From Chamaecyparis obtusa (taxonomy: Eukaryota; Streptophyta; Pinopsida; Cupressales; Cupressaceae): a stretch of 64,000 bases of DNA. The position numbers and the translations under genes are program-made. Where the stretch lies: the NCBI GenBank assembly GCA_027943335.1, contig BSBK01006347.1, positions 124,001-188,000 on the forward strand. Reading direction: 5' to 3'. Of this stretch, positions 11,600 through 22,999 are shown piece after piece. The notes under the pieces are model-generated. The model was not told where the DNA came from, did not search any database, and worked only from the letters and a program-made list of their open reading frames with translations. How positions within the stretch are numbered: position 1 is the stretch's first letter; every line of letters begins with the position of its first letter.

Positions 11600-11850
11600 C
11601 AATGAATGGTACTTATCTTTGATCCATTGCACAACATATTCCCTAAATAGTATCAACATTGAGACCCAATATTTCCATGATTTTAAAAGGCATAATAGTA
11701 TTTGATGCACCTAAATCAATCATGCAATTCTTTACTATCATTCCATTTACTATGATACTTAGGAAAAATGGATCTATATTTTCTAGGCAAGCATTGAAAG
11801 AGTTGTCCAAATACATGGGTGGTATTTGAGATACCACTTGCTGAAATTAC
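11600..11850 (-). pseudogene. pol: gypsy A aspartic protease
   Basis: Retroviral-type protease fragment. The piece at 11837-11643 reads FLSIIVNGMIVKNCMIDLGA followed by SNTIMPFKIMEILGLNVD. The active-site box D-T/S-G-A appears as DLGA, so the middle residue is changed. The frame breaks directly after the fragment. The protease would cut the Gag-Pol precursor. Upstream it is joined to Gag by a region reading SQITIKVPLSELLRIPEHKD (about 11900-12000), which has a counterpart in element B. Confidence 0.8.
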
Positions 11851-12139
11851 ATTTATTTCTTAGCTTCTACTTGAAGCTCATTGGTATTGCAAGCAATATT
11901 ATTGTCATGAACATTATCTACCCATGCTAGAGCTCTATCTTTATGTTCAGGGATCCTTAATAACTCTGACAAGGGAACCTTAATAGTAATCTGAGACATA
12001 CTGACAACATGTCAATAGGAGTAGAAGAAGGAATTTCAATTTGCATTGCTCTACTATCCTTCTATTTTTTAGATACATCAATTGTTGTTATCATCTTCAG
12101 TTTCTTAGTTTTGGCCATTGTACTAACTGGCTTCTCAAC

Positions 12140-15100
12140 TTATTTTTGATTATCTCTTTCATGAACATTAGAAACCTTTATGGCTCCAACTCCCTTTGGT
12201 TCCCACTTCTTACCCTTGACATTTTTTATTTTCACTACATAATCATTTTTTGGTTTGTTTACAGTGGGTTCCTTGGGATTGGCATTTTTTATGAACATAA
12301 CTGCAGCTTTTCCAGTAGTATCATTTGCTATCATGCTTCTAGTTTTCTCTTGGGATACCATTTCTACAGTGATCCTAGCAATTTCCTCTTTTGAAGGTCT
12401 TCTTAAATTCACTTCTTTGCGGAAAAGTTCATGTTACATATATTTTCATCAATGTCCTCATCATCAGAAAAGACTTCTTGATGGAATAATGCTCTATTGT
12501 GTCTTTTCAAACACACATCAATTTTTTCATTAGTGTTAGAAACATCTTCATGTCCCAAATATCATTTAGTCAGGTTACAACCAATGTCATCATTATTTCC
12601 TTCCTAATCTAATTCTTCAATACCACCATCTTGGTATGCATCTATGGATTGTGCAACCACACAATGTTCTGCAGAATGAGGTGACTGACAAGCCATAAAC
12701 CATGGTGTATCTTCAACAATATTCAAAGAATTTTTTTGTAAGGGATTAGGGAGGATCTTGTCATTATTTCCTTTTGAAGTTGGGGCAATAGGTATTCCAT
12801 CCTTCCATTGGGTGTTATAAGGATAATTTTGTAGCCTATTTTGCCTATTGAAATTGTTGTTGAAATGGGGCTTTTCTACAGCAGAAACCTTATCATTTCT
12901 ATTGCTGGGTACTTTTAAGTCTTTCAATGCATTTAGAACCTTATCCAACTTGTCTTCTTCTTGCCTATTATTTCCAATAGTCTTTTCATTATCCTTCTTA
13001 TAGTTCTTGTTTCTGAACAACTTAGGATCATCTCTCTTCCCACCCAATTTTCCAAAGATTTTCATATTGTTCTTAGTATTCACATCAATCCTAAAAGCAT
13101 CTCTAAGAGTTCTTGGTTCTTTGTCTCTTAGTAGATATCTAGTCTTTTCATCCAAGGCATTGAAGTATGTGGTCAGATAGACATTGTCATCTAACCTCAT
13201 AACTTGAAACAATTTGTGCATACCCTTTGGAAACCTCATGTTGAATTTAGCTACAGATTCATATTGATTCTTCCTTATGTTATTGAATTCATTCAGCATG
13301 AAACTAGCATTAGGTCTGTCACCATATTTTTCTTTGAAACACTTTTAAAGAGCATCCCATGTATCAATACAATGGTCAGGGAGTGTTTTAAACCAGTCTC
13401 TAGCATCTTCTACTAAAGATTGAACAAATAGTTTCATGACTACATCCTCATGTTGTATCTCAGTCATTTAACATGTCCAAAAATAACTTAAGGTGTTCTT
13501 CACAAATACTAGCATTATTACCAAAAAATTTGGGTACCTTATCTCTTATCTCAGTTTGAATAGCATTAGGATAACCTAGTATCCCATCAAAACTAATTTG
13601 CCTATACCCTTCTAGTTGCAAAGGTCTTCTTTGAAAACTTAATCCAGTGTTTCCACTAGGACCAACATTTACAACTATATTCCCACCTACTTGTACATTT
13701 GACTATTGCTTAGGGTCAACACTTAACTTGGTAGATGAAGTAGAAATAAAATTATGAGCATCAACAATACCAAGTGGAGCAGCATTATAAGTTGTGGATG
13801 GCATACCTATTTTAGTTGTAGATGGTCCCAAAGTGTTTGCAGATGAAGCCTTTAAGAAATGGATCTTCCTTCTTGTTTCTGCAATAGATTCTTCAACTTT
13901 AGCCTTCTCCATTTCCTTTGCTAGATCATCTCTTTCCTTCTTTATCTTTTCCATCTCTATGTCAAAACTTGAAATAGGTGGTAGGATTTTTGGTATAACC
14001 ACAGGCTCATTTATTTTAATCTCAACCATCTTTTGCTTCCCCTTATTGTTATAAAAAATAGAAAGTTTAGCACTTTAATTTGCACTTTTATCTTTAGACT
14101 GAGAAGCATAACATTGTACTTGTCTAATCATAGGGCCCCGTTGTTCAAACTCATGATCCTGCAATAGGTGTTCCTTCTCACTTCTCAAGGTAGCAAGGTC
14201 ACCAAAAAGATTAGGCTGCAAAGATTTAGGAGTAGAAGAAAATATTTTGTTTCTCTCCTTTAGTTCATTAATCTTTGTGAGTAGAGACTCTCTTTCCATT
14301 AATGCATTTATAGTCTCAACCTTTCTTTCTTTTTGTAACCTCTTGTATATTGCATCTTGATCTGCTATTGCAATCTTAATGTACCCAAATCATTTAGGTC
14401 TATCATAACATCATCACAACTTGATGATACATCCCTATTAGTGAATTTTTGATATGCAAAGTGGATGCTTCTTGGCTCCACTCATTGCCTTTCTAGATTA
14501 ACTCAGTTTTGATGCATACTTGGCACATAATCCTTATTTCCTACCTTTTTACTTTGATTTGTAGGGAGTATGACCTTATCTTGAAATAATACCTATGGGG
14601 TATCATAGAAATTATCTCCAGAGAGACCACTATAAGACTTTGAGCTTTTATACAGTGATCCATCTTCATTAGAAGATGTATGTACTATTGGAAACTGCAA
14701 TTGAAGCAATTATTGTATTGTCATTGATGTCAAACCTTAACTGGTAAGAATATTGCTATTTAAGAAAGTACTATATCTATTTGAGTGTTGCTAAGGGGAT
14801 AGGAAAGGTTGGTAACAACAACACCTAAGGAAAGGTTGAGTTATCTTGATACTTCAATGAGTACTTGATTATGTGGCACAATGATAAGACACTATATTGT
14901 TTATCTAAGTAAGAATGAAGACTAAACTGGTAGGCTTAATCGAGAAAAAGTGAAGAAATCTAGTTTAAGCTAAGTGTTGTTCATGTTGATCAAGCTAGTA
15001 TATGTCGAGTAAATTTAGTGTTGACCGAACACCAGTTAATTGCTGAGGAAGACAATGTTAGCCAAGGAAATAGTTTATGTGGTGACCAAGCTTTTTAGAG

Positions 15101-16326
15101 AAGACCGAGAAGTTGAACACAGTATTGATTGAGCATCAGTATTTTGCATTTGAGGAAGAATTCAGATTTCCAGCTGACATCATTGAATTCTTGGATTATG
15201 TAAAACATGTTGACTTTATTTATTGATTGTATGAAAGCATTTAATGCACTGTAAAATGTTTTATTGTAAATCTTTAAGAGATTTGAGATATTTTTAGAAG
15301 GATAGCCGAAGAACATAATGTAGGAAAGATTCAATGAATCTGACCTAACCCTAAGATCTACAAAGGAGATTAAGCGACAAAAGATGTATTGACCTAATAG
15401 AGGTAGTATTAAGGAAACCTAAGCAAGAGGTTGAAAAGTAAGGAGTGGATGCTGGAAGTATTGTTGATGTTATTGATTGTCTAAGTAGAGAAGGCTGAAG
15501 GAGAAGTGTTGTGACTGCTTGAAGAGGGCTCCGAGCATATCAGTGATGGAGATGGAAAAGGTTCATAGTCAGTAAGCCATCATATGTGTATGGAATTGGA
15601 TCTGATTTTTGCAAAGTCAGTTGTATGTTTTTCAGATCAATATTACTGTTACTTTCTAACCATTGTAACAGTCAAAATCCTTTTAACAAAGGTTGACCTA
15701 ACAGTCATAGGTATAAATCCTTTGAACATGGTTGCATTCTAATGGAGTGTATGTAAGTCCTATAACAAGGTGCACTTTTAACAGAGTGGTTTAAATCCTT
15801 TAACCGGGTCACACTTGACAGTGTGTTTGTAACCTTTGATAGGGTTGGCTTTTCACCGAGCTCACTTCAGAAGAGTGAACATAATAGTAACATGTTACAA
15901 AGTGGTTTTTCCCTAATTGGGTTTCCAATATAAATCCTGGTGTTGATACTTGTGTGAATGTTTTTGTTTGAACATTTCTACATTTTACAAGTTAGATGCT
16001 ATTGGATAAGTGGACTGCACTGTTATATGTTTCTGTTATGCAATCAGTAATGACTGAGTAGGTGTTGGTTATTAGATCTGATTTGTTGAAGAGTTTAAAG
16101 TTTGTTTTTATACATCTGGACCTAAGAACAACTGATTCACCCCCCCTCTCTGTTGTTCTAAATCATATTAACATGTACTACCCCATCTTCAACATTATTT
16201 TTTTCCTTTACAGGTGCACTGGTGGATTCTCTACCTTTTCCAAGCCAACTTGTCTTTCTTGTCCAAGGTAACACTTCTAGATTAATCTTTGGGTGTCTCT
16301 TGACAAAGAATCTTGTATTTTTTCAT
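12140..16326 (-). pseudogene. gag: gypsy A Gag, split by a copia solo LTR
   Basis: Gag of the Tat element. A plausible start is the ATG near 16326 (MDEKIQDSLSRDTQRLI), about 240 bases after the primer site. The N-terminal part is interrupted by the solo LTR at 14686-16173; with one TSD copy kept the frame reads across (NNVEDGVVHTSSNEDGSLYK). Further pieces are a coiled-coil-like segment at 14029-13703, the capsid part beginning MLNEFNNIRKNQYESVAKFN at 13299, and a C-terminal knuckle FMACQSPHSAEHC whose first Cys is Phe. The tail at 12412-12140 (NLRRPSKEEIARITVEMV) matches the same region of element B. Several stops are present. Gag would form the capsid. Confidence 0.8.
14686..16173 (+). mobile_element. 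Solo LTR of the copia F family
   Basis: 1,488 bp closely matching the F LTRs at 41480-42985 and 47824-49326, from TATTGGAAACTGCAATTGAA to CATATTAACA, with the GATTCACCCCCC tract near 16134. It is flanked by perfect 5-bp duplications TGTAC (14681-14685 and 16174-16178) and has no internal region, so it is a solo LTR left by LTR-LTR recombination. It interrupts the gag of gypsy A. Confidence 0.93.
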
Positions 16327-16566
16327 CTATCCATGGTTTGTAGCTTGTAAACACATTGGTTCTAACCCTTTGAGTCACCACCCATGTTTTAATGGGAATT
16401 CTTGATAGATAACTAAAGAAAATCTCAAATAGAATAGGAGAAACACGGGGACCTAGAAAGAAAAGAAATGCACTGAACTATTTTTTCTAAAATCTTAGCT
16501 AGATAATTCTAAGAAATTATTAAACATAATGATTTTCAAAAGGTTCTAATACTTTGTACTATTATA

Positions 16567-16585
16567 GTCCCCAACGGAGTCGCCA
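16567..16585 (-). other. Primer binding site of gypsy A
   Basis: The minus strand reads TGGCGACTCCGTTGGGGAC three bases inside the LTR end (16589), the form of primer site common in plant gypsy elements. It fixes the 3' end of the 5' LTR and the element's orientation. The 240 bases between it and the gag start are untranslated leader. Confidence 0.88.
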
Positions 16586-17347
16586 ATATGTTGGCTCCTT
16601 TTTCCATTCCAAAGAGATTTACACTTCGTATGACAACTTAATTGTCTTTGACTCTTTAAAACCCACTCCAAATCTATTGAGAAAAAAGACCAATTAACAA
16701 GGACCAAGAGAATGATCCTCCTACACTTTGAGTCTTAATTCTCAGGAAGGTATACCTATGGATTCACTTCTTAAAGGAATCAGTAAAACTTATTTGCATT
16801 ATCCAACACAAATATTAGGCATTAATGTCCTTGACACATTGACTGAAATATTTTATCATTTATAAGTTGATTGATGATGAAGAAATGATTCCTAAGAATA
16901 GATCAATGTCTTATTCTAGGGCATAGAGTCAAATACAACATACATAAACAAAAAATTTAACTCAAACACACCCATAACCCAGAATAAGTGCTTTGCCAAT
17001 TATTCCTCTCACTCTGACATTCAGAGATCAAATTCTCACAAGAACTATGAATTCTCTAAAAATTATTTGTAAGAATCACTCCTCCCTTGAAAGGAACTCA
17101 AAAATAACTTCACAATATTCTTTGTAAACCATACATTAACTTGCTTTGCAACATTAACATATAAGAATTTAAGATCATAACAAGAAGACATTCACAAATC
17201 TTAGATGGAATTTCAATGTATTCTCATTAAATTTTTTTAGTATCATTGCATTGACAATGGAAGAATGCTAGAACAAACTCTGTAGATAAAAATTCTCTTT
17301 CTATTCAGTTACTAATTTCACCATCCTTATTCAAATACAACAACTAA

Positions 17348-17357
17348 CTATATATAG
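17348..17357 (-). promoter_or_regulatory. TATA box near the 3' end of the gypsy A LTR
   Basis: CTATATATAG lies about 760 bp from the LTR end. A related region in element B's LTR (around 26905-26950, sharing GCAACAAGCTT-AGAT downstream) also carries a TATA-like stretch. This is the most likely start region for genomic RNA, which would put the LTR-borne reading frame in U3. Confidence 0.5.
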
Positions 17358-17657
17358 AACTCACTAGCCATCTTGGAATCTTGAAATAAAATAGGATGCA
17401 ACAAGCTTCAGATGGCTACAAGAAGAAAACACTAGAAGACAAAAATAGTTACAACCATGAAAAAACATGTAGAGTAAATTGGAGGAGTATCTTTTCTAAT
17501 CATATCAAATCTCCAATAGGTGGCACCTTTTTTTGCATGTGTTTAAGGTAGCTTCAAAATTTTTTACATGGATAGTGATCACCATCTGGCTAATATACAC
17601 TGCCCTCTTCATGATAACTACCCTCCCTATGCTCAATGATCAGGTGCTAGGTGTTGC

Positions 17658-20600
17658 CTAGTCCTCCTCCATTCCTTCCAAATCAATAGTTGTAGGCTTC
17701 TTTTTCTTGGGCTTTGTGCTTTTATCCCATACAACCATGCTCCAACTTCATCTTCTATTCACCAAGTGTACTGTCTTAAACTTTGTAACTTTTTCACTTG
17801 CCTGTCCCACCTAGAGTTTGTTATGGCCTTGGTGTCAGATACAAACCTTGTGCAATTAGTCTCTACTTTGAACATGTCATCTAGGACATGATTAAACCTA
17901 TCCATGTCCAAAGTAATGTCTTCATTTAGAATAGATTCTGCCCCTATCATTATTTCATCCATGTCATTTCTCCACTCCTCAACAGTTTTTATGTTACCAT
18001 TTTCTTTATGTAGTGGAGGAATATGTTTACTGAAAGTTGGACTGAACATTTCCATTTTTAGACCTGACTTGAATTTCCTTCCCTTTAAAAAAGGACAAGG
18101 TTTTATTGATTAGTTCTATCTTCTCTCCAACTTCGCCAACTGATTTAGGGATATCTGTTCTGTGGGGCTGCAACATCTCTAGTTTCTCAAAAAATGACCC
18201 CTGTCATACCATATGCAAAACAATGGCTCCAAAGTAGCCATTGCATCTTTGATACTATCATTGGTCTTATGTAATACTTTGAATGAGTTATGGATTAATT
18301 CCATCTTCTCCTTTATTACTTGGATCCTATGTTGCAATATGTGTGATAAGGCATTAAGGGCCACTTTTTGCCTATCCTTATCTAAACTCTCAACTACCAC
18401 ATTGGGATCCTCTGCCACTGGTGGAACAAGAGCTTCAATCTCAAGAACTAGAGGGGGAGAAACCTTTGAGGCTTCTTCCAATTTGACCTTAAGGTCCTCA
18501 ATTTCTCCCTCCATGACTTGGATCCTCATTAGACTCTTCTCCCTATATTTTTCCAGTATCATGGCCTCATGATGTAGTTTTTGCCTCATTAAGGTGAGAA
18601 AAATGTGTGATAGCCTTGGAAACTTCAAGGTCACTTGTGTTCTGCAAAGTCCAAATTATCTTATCCCCATCCATCTTTTCTTCAACAATGACAATGGATG
18701 GCTTTTGAGTTCTTGGGGCTATATAATACATGGCTAATGTCTCTGATCTGGGATCATATCCACATCTCCTTATCATGTCCCCAATTTGTGTCTCATGAGA
18801 TATTTGAGCCTCTGGCTGCCTCCTGATTTGATCAATGATGAATGAAGAGTCCAAATCCCACCTTGGGACAAGTAACATCCCACCTTGGAACAAGTAACAT
18901 CCCACTTGACTTGATAAGCTACCTAGCCTCATTCACTAAGATTATTTATGACCTAGGTTCATATGTGGTTAGGGATTTTAGGGTTTCATTATTGGGGTCA
19001 GTTCCATCTATTATTTGAACTTGATTACTCAACACCTATTGTTTCTTCCAAAGAAGAAAATTCTTGAATTCATCACTTTTGATGAGTTCATCATCTTTTA
19101 ACAAATCTTCTTTGTAGAGCTCCCTCTCATCCTTGCACATTTGGAGGGGCAACTTCACCTCCTCTTGAATTTATTTCTTCTTTCTTTCCCTAATCTACTT
19201 TCTTAGCTAGTGATGATAGGGCCTATCACTAGGAATGACATAAGCTACTCTATCAATTCTTCTTTCTGAGCCCCTGCTCTGAGATGGTTCTTCCCTTTCA
19301 ATCCCCTGCCTCTTATGAGGAGGGTCATGTGTATCCCTTGTCTATACGACCTCTTGTCCCTATTCTTGGCTAAGAGGTTCATTTTCTTGAGGAGGACCGT
19401 CTTCCTCATAAGACCCTTCACTTCTATCCTCATACTCAAAAGATGAGTATTGTCTTTTGAATTCCATCTTCTCATCAAGCTGTGTCTCTAGTTGATTGGA
19501 TATAATGTCATACATCTCTACCATCTTGTTAATTGTGGAAATGTATGGAAAGTCAAGGAAAAAACCACTAAAGGCAATTCTAGCCTTTTTCAATTGAGCC
19601 TCCAAGCTCAGTAGGTCAAAGAACTTAGTAGCCCTTCTTCCTGCCTCATCTTCTTCTAGCGTGTTTCATACAATATCCTCTTCAGCTAGCCCCTCATGGT
19701 CATAGATGTTTCCTATGCCATGAATCATCAAACTCTTGGCATTCCTGATGAAGTCTTTAGGGCCCACGTATCTTTAATCCACTGTGCTCATTCTGAAATG
19801 GCCTAATCACATACTGATTGTAGGCAAAGGTCTCTTCTCTATTGTGACATTTGTTATCTTAAAATACTAGGGAGTGAATATGCTCTTTATGTGTGGAGCC
19901 AAGTGTTCCTTATCTATCCATATGAGATTCTAGATGAATTCCATCAAAGCCACCCTCGGTGGAAAAAAATTTGGGAGTATATGAGAAGGTTGGGGGAAAC
20001 TGTAGACTCTAATCAAAGTGAAGGTCATTCTCAAGTAGAAGTCACCCCATTTGGATTCTAAGAACCTTGGTAGAGAGCCTCACAATATTAGTACCCAATA
20101 AATTTAAAATTGGATGAACTATCCAATTCTGGAATCCACAAACTCATTCTCATTTGAGGTATAATTCTAAACCCTCATCCAGAGTTGTACTAGGTTTGGT
20201 TGACCATTTATCATTGTTCTTGGTCTTAACATGTGCACATTCATGTGGTTAATATTGAAAAATAGAATTATGTGCATCAAAAGAGAGTAGTGCATGAATG
20301 TGGCTAGCTTTTTATCTTTTCTGATGTTTAGCAAACCCTCATGCATCCTGTCAATCACATATTGAATGTAATCGTAAATAGTATTCTCATGTTAATTATG
20401 TAAATCTAGGATAATCATCAATTGTTCTATAGGCATCCTTTCTTCATCTCCATCCATACCAAGCACCCTACAAAACCCATATGCTAAGTATTTCATGTAG
20501 AAATGGAAGTCTTTAAACTCATAGGGTGCATTCATCTTAGCAGGAAGAGGGGTAATATACTTTCCTATCTTTGGCATGTGGGGGGTAATCTGGGACTTTA

Positions 20601-21098
20601 CCAAGTTCAACTAGTTTGCACATTTTTCCTTCTCTTTCCTCAGATAAATTTATGTGGAGGAAGATGCATAAGAACCAAAAGCTTTCATGAATGACCCTCG
20701 ATCTAGAGTAACCAAGGCAGACTTGTCACTCTTCCTAATGGTCTTAGAAATATGGTCATAGTTTCTAGACAATTCAAATATTAGGTCTACATATAGGAAG
20801 ACATCAGGGACTATTAATTTGGCCATGCCTAACTTCCAGGCATTACATACAGGAATATTCCTAACTTGATTACTATAGAAATAATTGAATAAATGATAGA
20901 AAGAGCATGAAGGAGTAAGGGGATATCTACAATTTTCCATTGAATCCAAAAAGGTCTCATCATCTACCATTTTGTTTTGAGTTGATCCTAGGAGCAGGTG
21001 ATGAATTCTTCAGAATAGTTGGGCTTCCCTTTCTAGTCCTCTCCTTGTTCTTTAGCTCCTTCACTAGATGACATCCTACTAGATTCTGACTGACTCAT
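17658..21098 (-). pseudogene. Unknown large ORF inside the LTR of gypsy A
   Basis: Unrecognised protein of about 1,147 codons, frame-broken but readable. Start ATG at 21098 (MSQSESSRMSSSEGAKEQGE), stop TAG at 17658-17660. The N-terminal third is globular and includes YPLTPSCSFYHLFNYFYSN, AWKLGMAKLIVPDVFLYVDL, IRKSDKSALVTLDRGSFMKA and FKDFHFYMKYLAYGFCRVLG. The middle is charged (YEDRSEGSYEEDGPPQENEP). The C-terminal third is coiled-coil-like (RIQVMEGEIEDLKVKLEEAS), contains NSRWDRQVKKLQSLRQ and ends in a basic patch KPKKKKPTTIDLEGMEED. It matches no retroelement protein I know. It resembles in plan the E reading frame (29595-32996). It may be a captured host gene family or a retroelement accessory protein; homology is unproven. 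Confidence 0.65.
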
Positions 21099-21381
21099 TC
21101 TTAAAATTTTGTATATGCTCAGTCTGCAACTTAGTCACTGAAATATCTTTTTTCACAAGTGAATTTCACTATCTCTCAACACTGCTCCTTTCCACTGTAG
21201 CTCTCTAAAAGCTAAAAATTTGTTAAGTGTATGAAAAAATAGTAGTCATGTCCTTATGTCATCATGTAATGAATGCATAAATGTCGAGATCACAAAAAAT
21301 CCCTATGCAATCACTTCAGCATTCACTTCTACATATAACCAATTTTAAATTAGTTAGCGGTGTCATGTGAAGTTGACATGT

Positions 21382-21446
21382 CTATTTAATTCTCTGATTG
21401 GCCACTACTTTTAAATTGAATAAAACCTTTATTTTATTATGATTGG
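21382..21446 (-). promoter_or_regulatory. CCAAT/TATA-like promoter upstream of the LTR-borne ORF
   Basis: On the minus strand two copies of GTAGTGGCCAATCA (CCAAT cores at 21446-21442 and 21401-21397) precede a TTAAATAG TATA-like box (21389-21382), about 285 bases before the ATG at 21098. The other LTR keeps one CCAAT (near 6300) and the TATA-like box (near 6212). Confidence 0.45.
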
Positions 21447-21529
21447 CCACTACTTTTTTTCTTTTTCCACTTAAGCCATGTACTTTTACACATCAGATGC
21501 TTTCTTTTCTTTATTTGTCATGAAGACTA

Positions 21530-22560
21530 ACCACATTAAATTGTGAGATTTAGTGACTAAAAGCTCCTCATGATCTCGGAACACTTTTCTTAACCTTGGT
21601 TTGATGACGAGATCCAATGACAGAAGAAAATCTCTAAATCTCTGAATGCTTGTCTTGACTGGGGTTATATCTAGAGAAGGAGTGATCAAAGGCTTTGCAT
21701 GGTCTCTAATATTTTAAATTAACTCACATTATATCATGAGACTCAGTGCATAAAGAAATTCTCATAATCTTAAGATCTTTTCTCTAACCATGGTTTTATT
21801 AGGAGATTCAATGACTGAATACATCTCCCGGTCTCTAGGTGTTTACTTTAACTCATGTTTGATCGGGAGACTTAGCGACCAAAGCATTATCATAATCTCT
21901 AAACACTAACCTTAACCTAGTCTCATTATGAGATTCGGCGATAAAAATCATCTCTTAGTCGCTGGATACTTTTCTTAACTCGAGCTTTATCTTGAGATTC
22001 AATGATAGCCGTTGATCTTGGTCTTTATCGATGGTAGTCTCTTAATCATTGAATGTTTAGTCATTAACCGTCAACACTTGGAGATTTAGAGATAACCACA
22101 TTCACCAAGTCACTGAGTGTCTAAACTTAATTGTTAACTATCACAAGATCTGGAGATAACTACAAACTATCAAGTCTTTCACCTCTTCACCGAATCTCTG
22201 AATGAAAATAGACTTCACCATTACATCACGAGATTTGGAGATAACCGTATTTTGGAAAACTCATTTCCTTTGTTCACTTGATCTCCAAATGATCCTTGAC
22301 TTAACTCTTACCTTTTGAGACTGAGAAAACTACCACGCCAGATCATTGAATGTTTAGACATCACCATCAAGAACTTGTAGACTTGGAGAAAGCCTTTTTG
22401 CCAAGTCACTGGATAAAAACACTTAACTATCTTGAAATTGGAGATTAAGAGATAACCATTTAAAACATTACTCAGTTGCTTAATCTTTGGATTAATATAC
22501 TTAAATTTTGGACCTCTTGAGACTTGGAGAATGAAGGGAAACAATAACCATGTGCTGAAT
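21530..22560 (-). repeat. Degenerate 60-90 bp tandem array in U3 of gypsy A (5' LTR copy)
   Basis: Counterpart of the array at 6395-7400, unit for unit in the same order, with GAGATTCA/GAGACTCA-like cores. The two copies differ by scattered point changes rather than by unit number, so the array was fixed before insertion and has not expanded since. Any short reading frames in it are chance. Confidence 0.75.
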
Positions 22561-22728
22561 AAGAAACTTAAGTGTCATGGAAAAGTAACGCACAATTATA
22601 CCTTGTGTAGGGTTTTTTTAAAATTTAGGCAGGACAAAGTTTATGAAACCCTACGAAAATAAAGGACCTACTTTCTCAAGCTAGGGAATTTCTCAAAAGA
22701 TCTCAAAGGTATGAAAATTTGGCTAACA

Positions 22729-22990
22729 AGAACAACACCCGCCTTGTCTTGTATAGGCAGTAGAAGAGCCATCTAAATAAAATTTTTGGATCTGAGAGGT
22801 TATTCCTTTTTCCTCTTTAATTTTCTTTTTTTCATCCATAGGCTTATTAGAAGTCTTATCACTAGGAGTATGAGAATCATTTACGCTCCCTATCTATGCT
22901 AAGGTCTTGTTGTTATGTTATTCTATTCTTAACATTTCTAAAAAGGGAATCTTAACAGTAATTTGTGATAGCAAAGAAATCATATCAACT
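22729..22990 (-). pseudogene. gypsy B Gag-RNase H junction, no protease
   Basis: Translated leftwards, the end of the gag linker (LLSQITVKIPFLEMLRI) is followed after about 40 codons by EEKGITSQIQKFYLDGSSTA, aligning with SEKGELWVMYFDGSNC of element A, the start of the RNase HI-like domain. In A the protease lies between these two points; in B it is missing. The domain is cut at 22728 by A's LTR. Two stops occur in the linker. Confidence 0.65.
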
Positions 22991-22999
22991 AGAGTATAA

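Larger units (their letters stand above)
4716..22728 (-). mobile_element. Ty3/gypsy (Tat-type) retrotransposon A with giant LTRs
   Basis: A minus-strand gypsy element. From the right: 5' LTR 22728-16589, primer site 16585-16567, gag, protease, an RNase HI-like domain, reverse transcriptase, RNase H, integrase, then the 3' LTR from 7588 leftwards, broken at 4715 by copia C. The sequence at 4716-7588 repeats that at about 19936-22728, which identifies the two LTRs. RT before integrase is the gypsy order, and two RNase H domains point to the Tat group. The internal region (7589-16588) contains a solo LTR. Element A is itself inserted in gypsy B: its right flank (22729 on) is B's coding region. 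Many stops and frameshifts make it inactive. Confidence 0.87.
16589..22728 (-). repeat. 5' LTR of gypsy A (6,140 bp, carries an ORF)
   Basis: Limits: plus strand TGTTGGCTCC at 16589 beside the primer site and GGCTAACA at 22728, i.e. minus-strand TGTTAGCC...GGAGCCAACA, a proper TG...CA with a short inverted terminal repeat. The right 2.8 kb repeats 4716-7588. On the minus strand the order is: U3 repeat array (about 22560-21530), CCAAT/TATA-like promoter (about 21446-21382), reading frame 21098-17658, a perfect TATATATA box (17348-17357), then about 750 bp to the LTR end. The last 800 bp resemble the matching end of element B's LTR. At 6.1 kb it is very long for an LTR. Confidence 0.83.

Noticed and set aside
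12041..12533. Hydrophobic plus-strand frames resembling membrane proteins
   Set aside because: They are reverse-strand shadows of the Lys/Asn-rich gypsy A gag tail; reversal of AAA/AAT codons gives Phe/Ile-rich sequence.
16062..16271. Plus-strand frame of 69 codons across the end of the solo LTR
   Set aside because: It spans an LTR boundary and the antisense of gag; no motif and not conserved in the other F-family LTRs.
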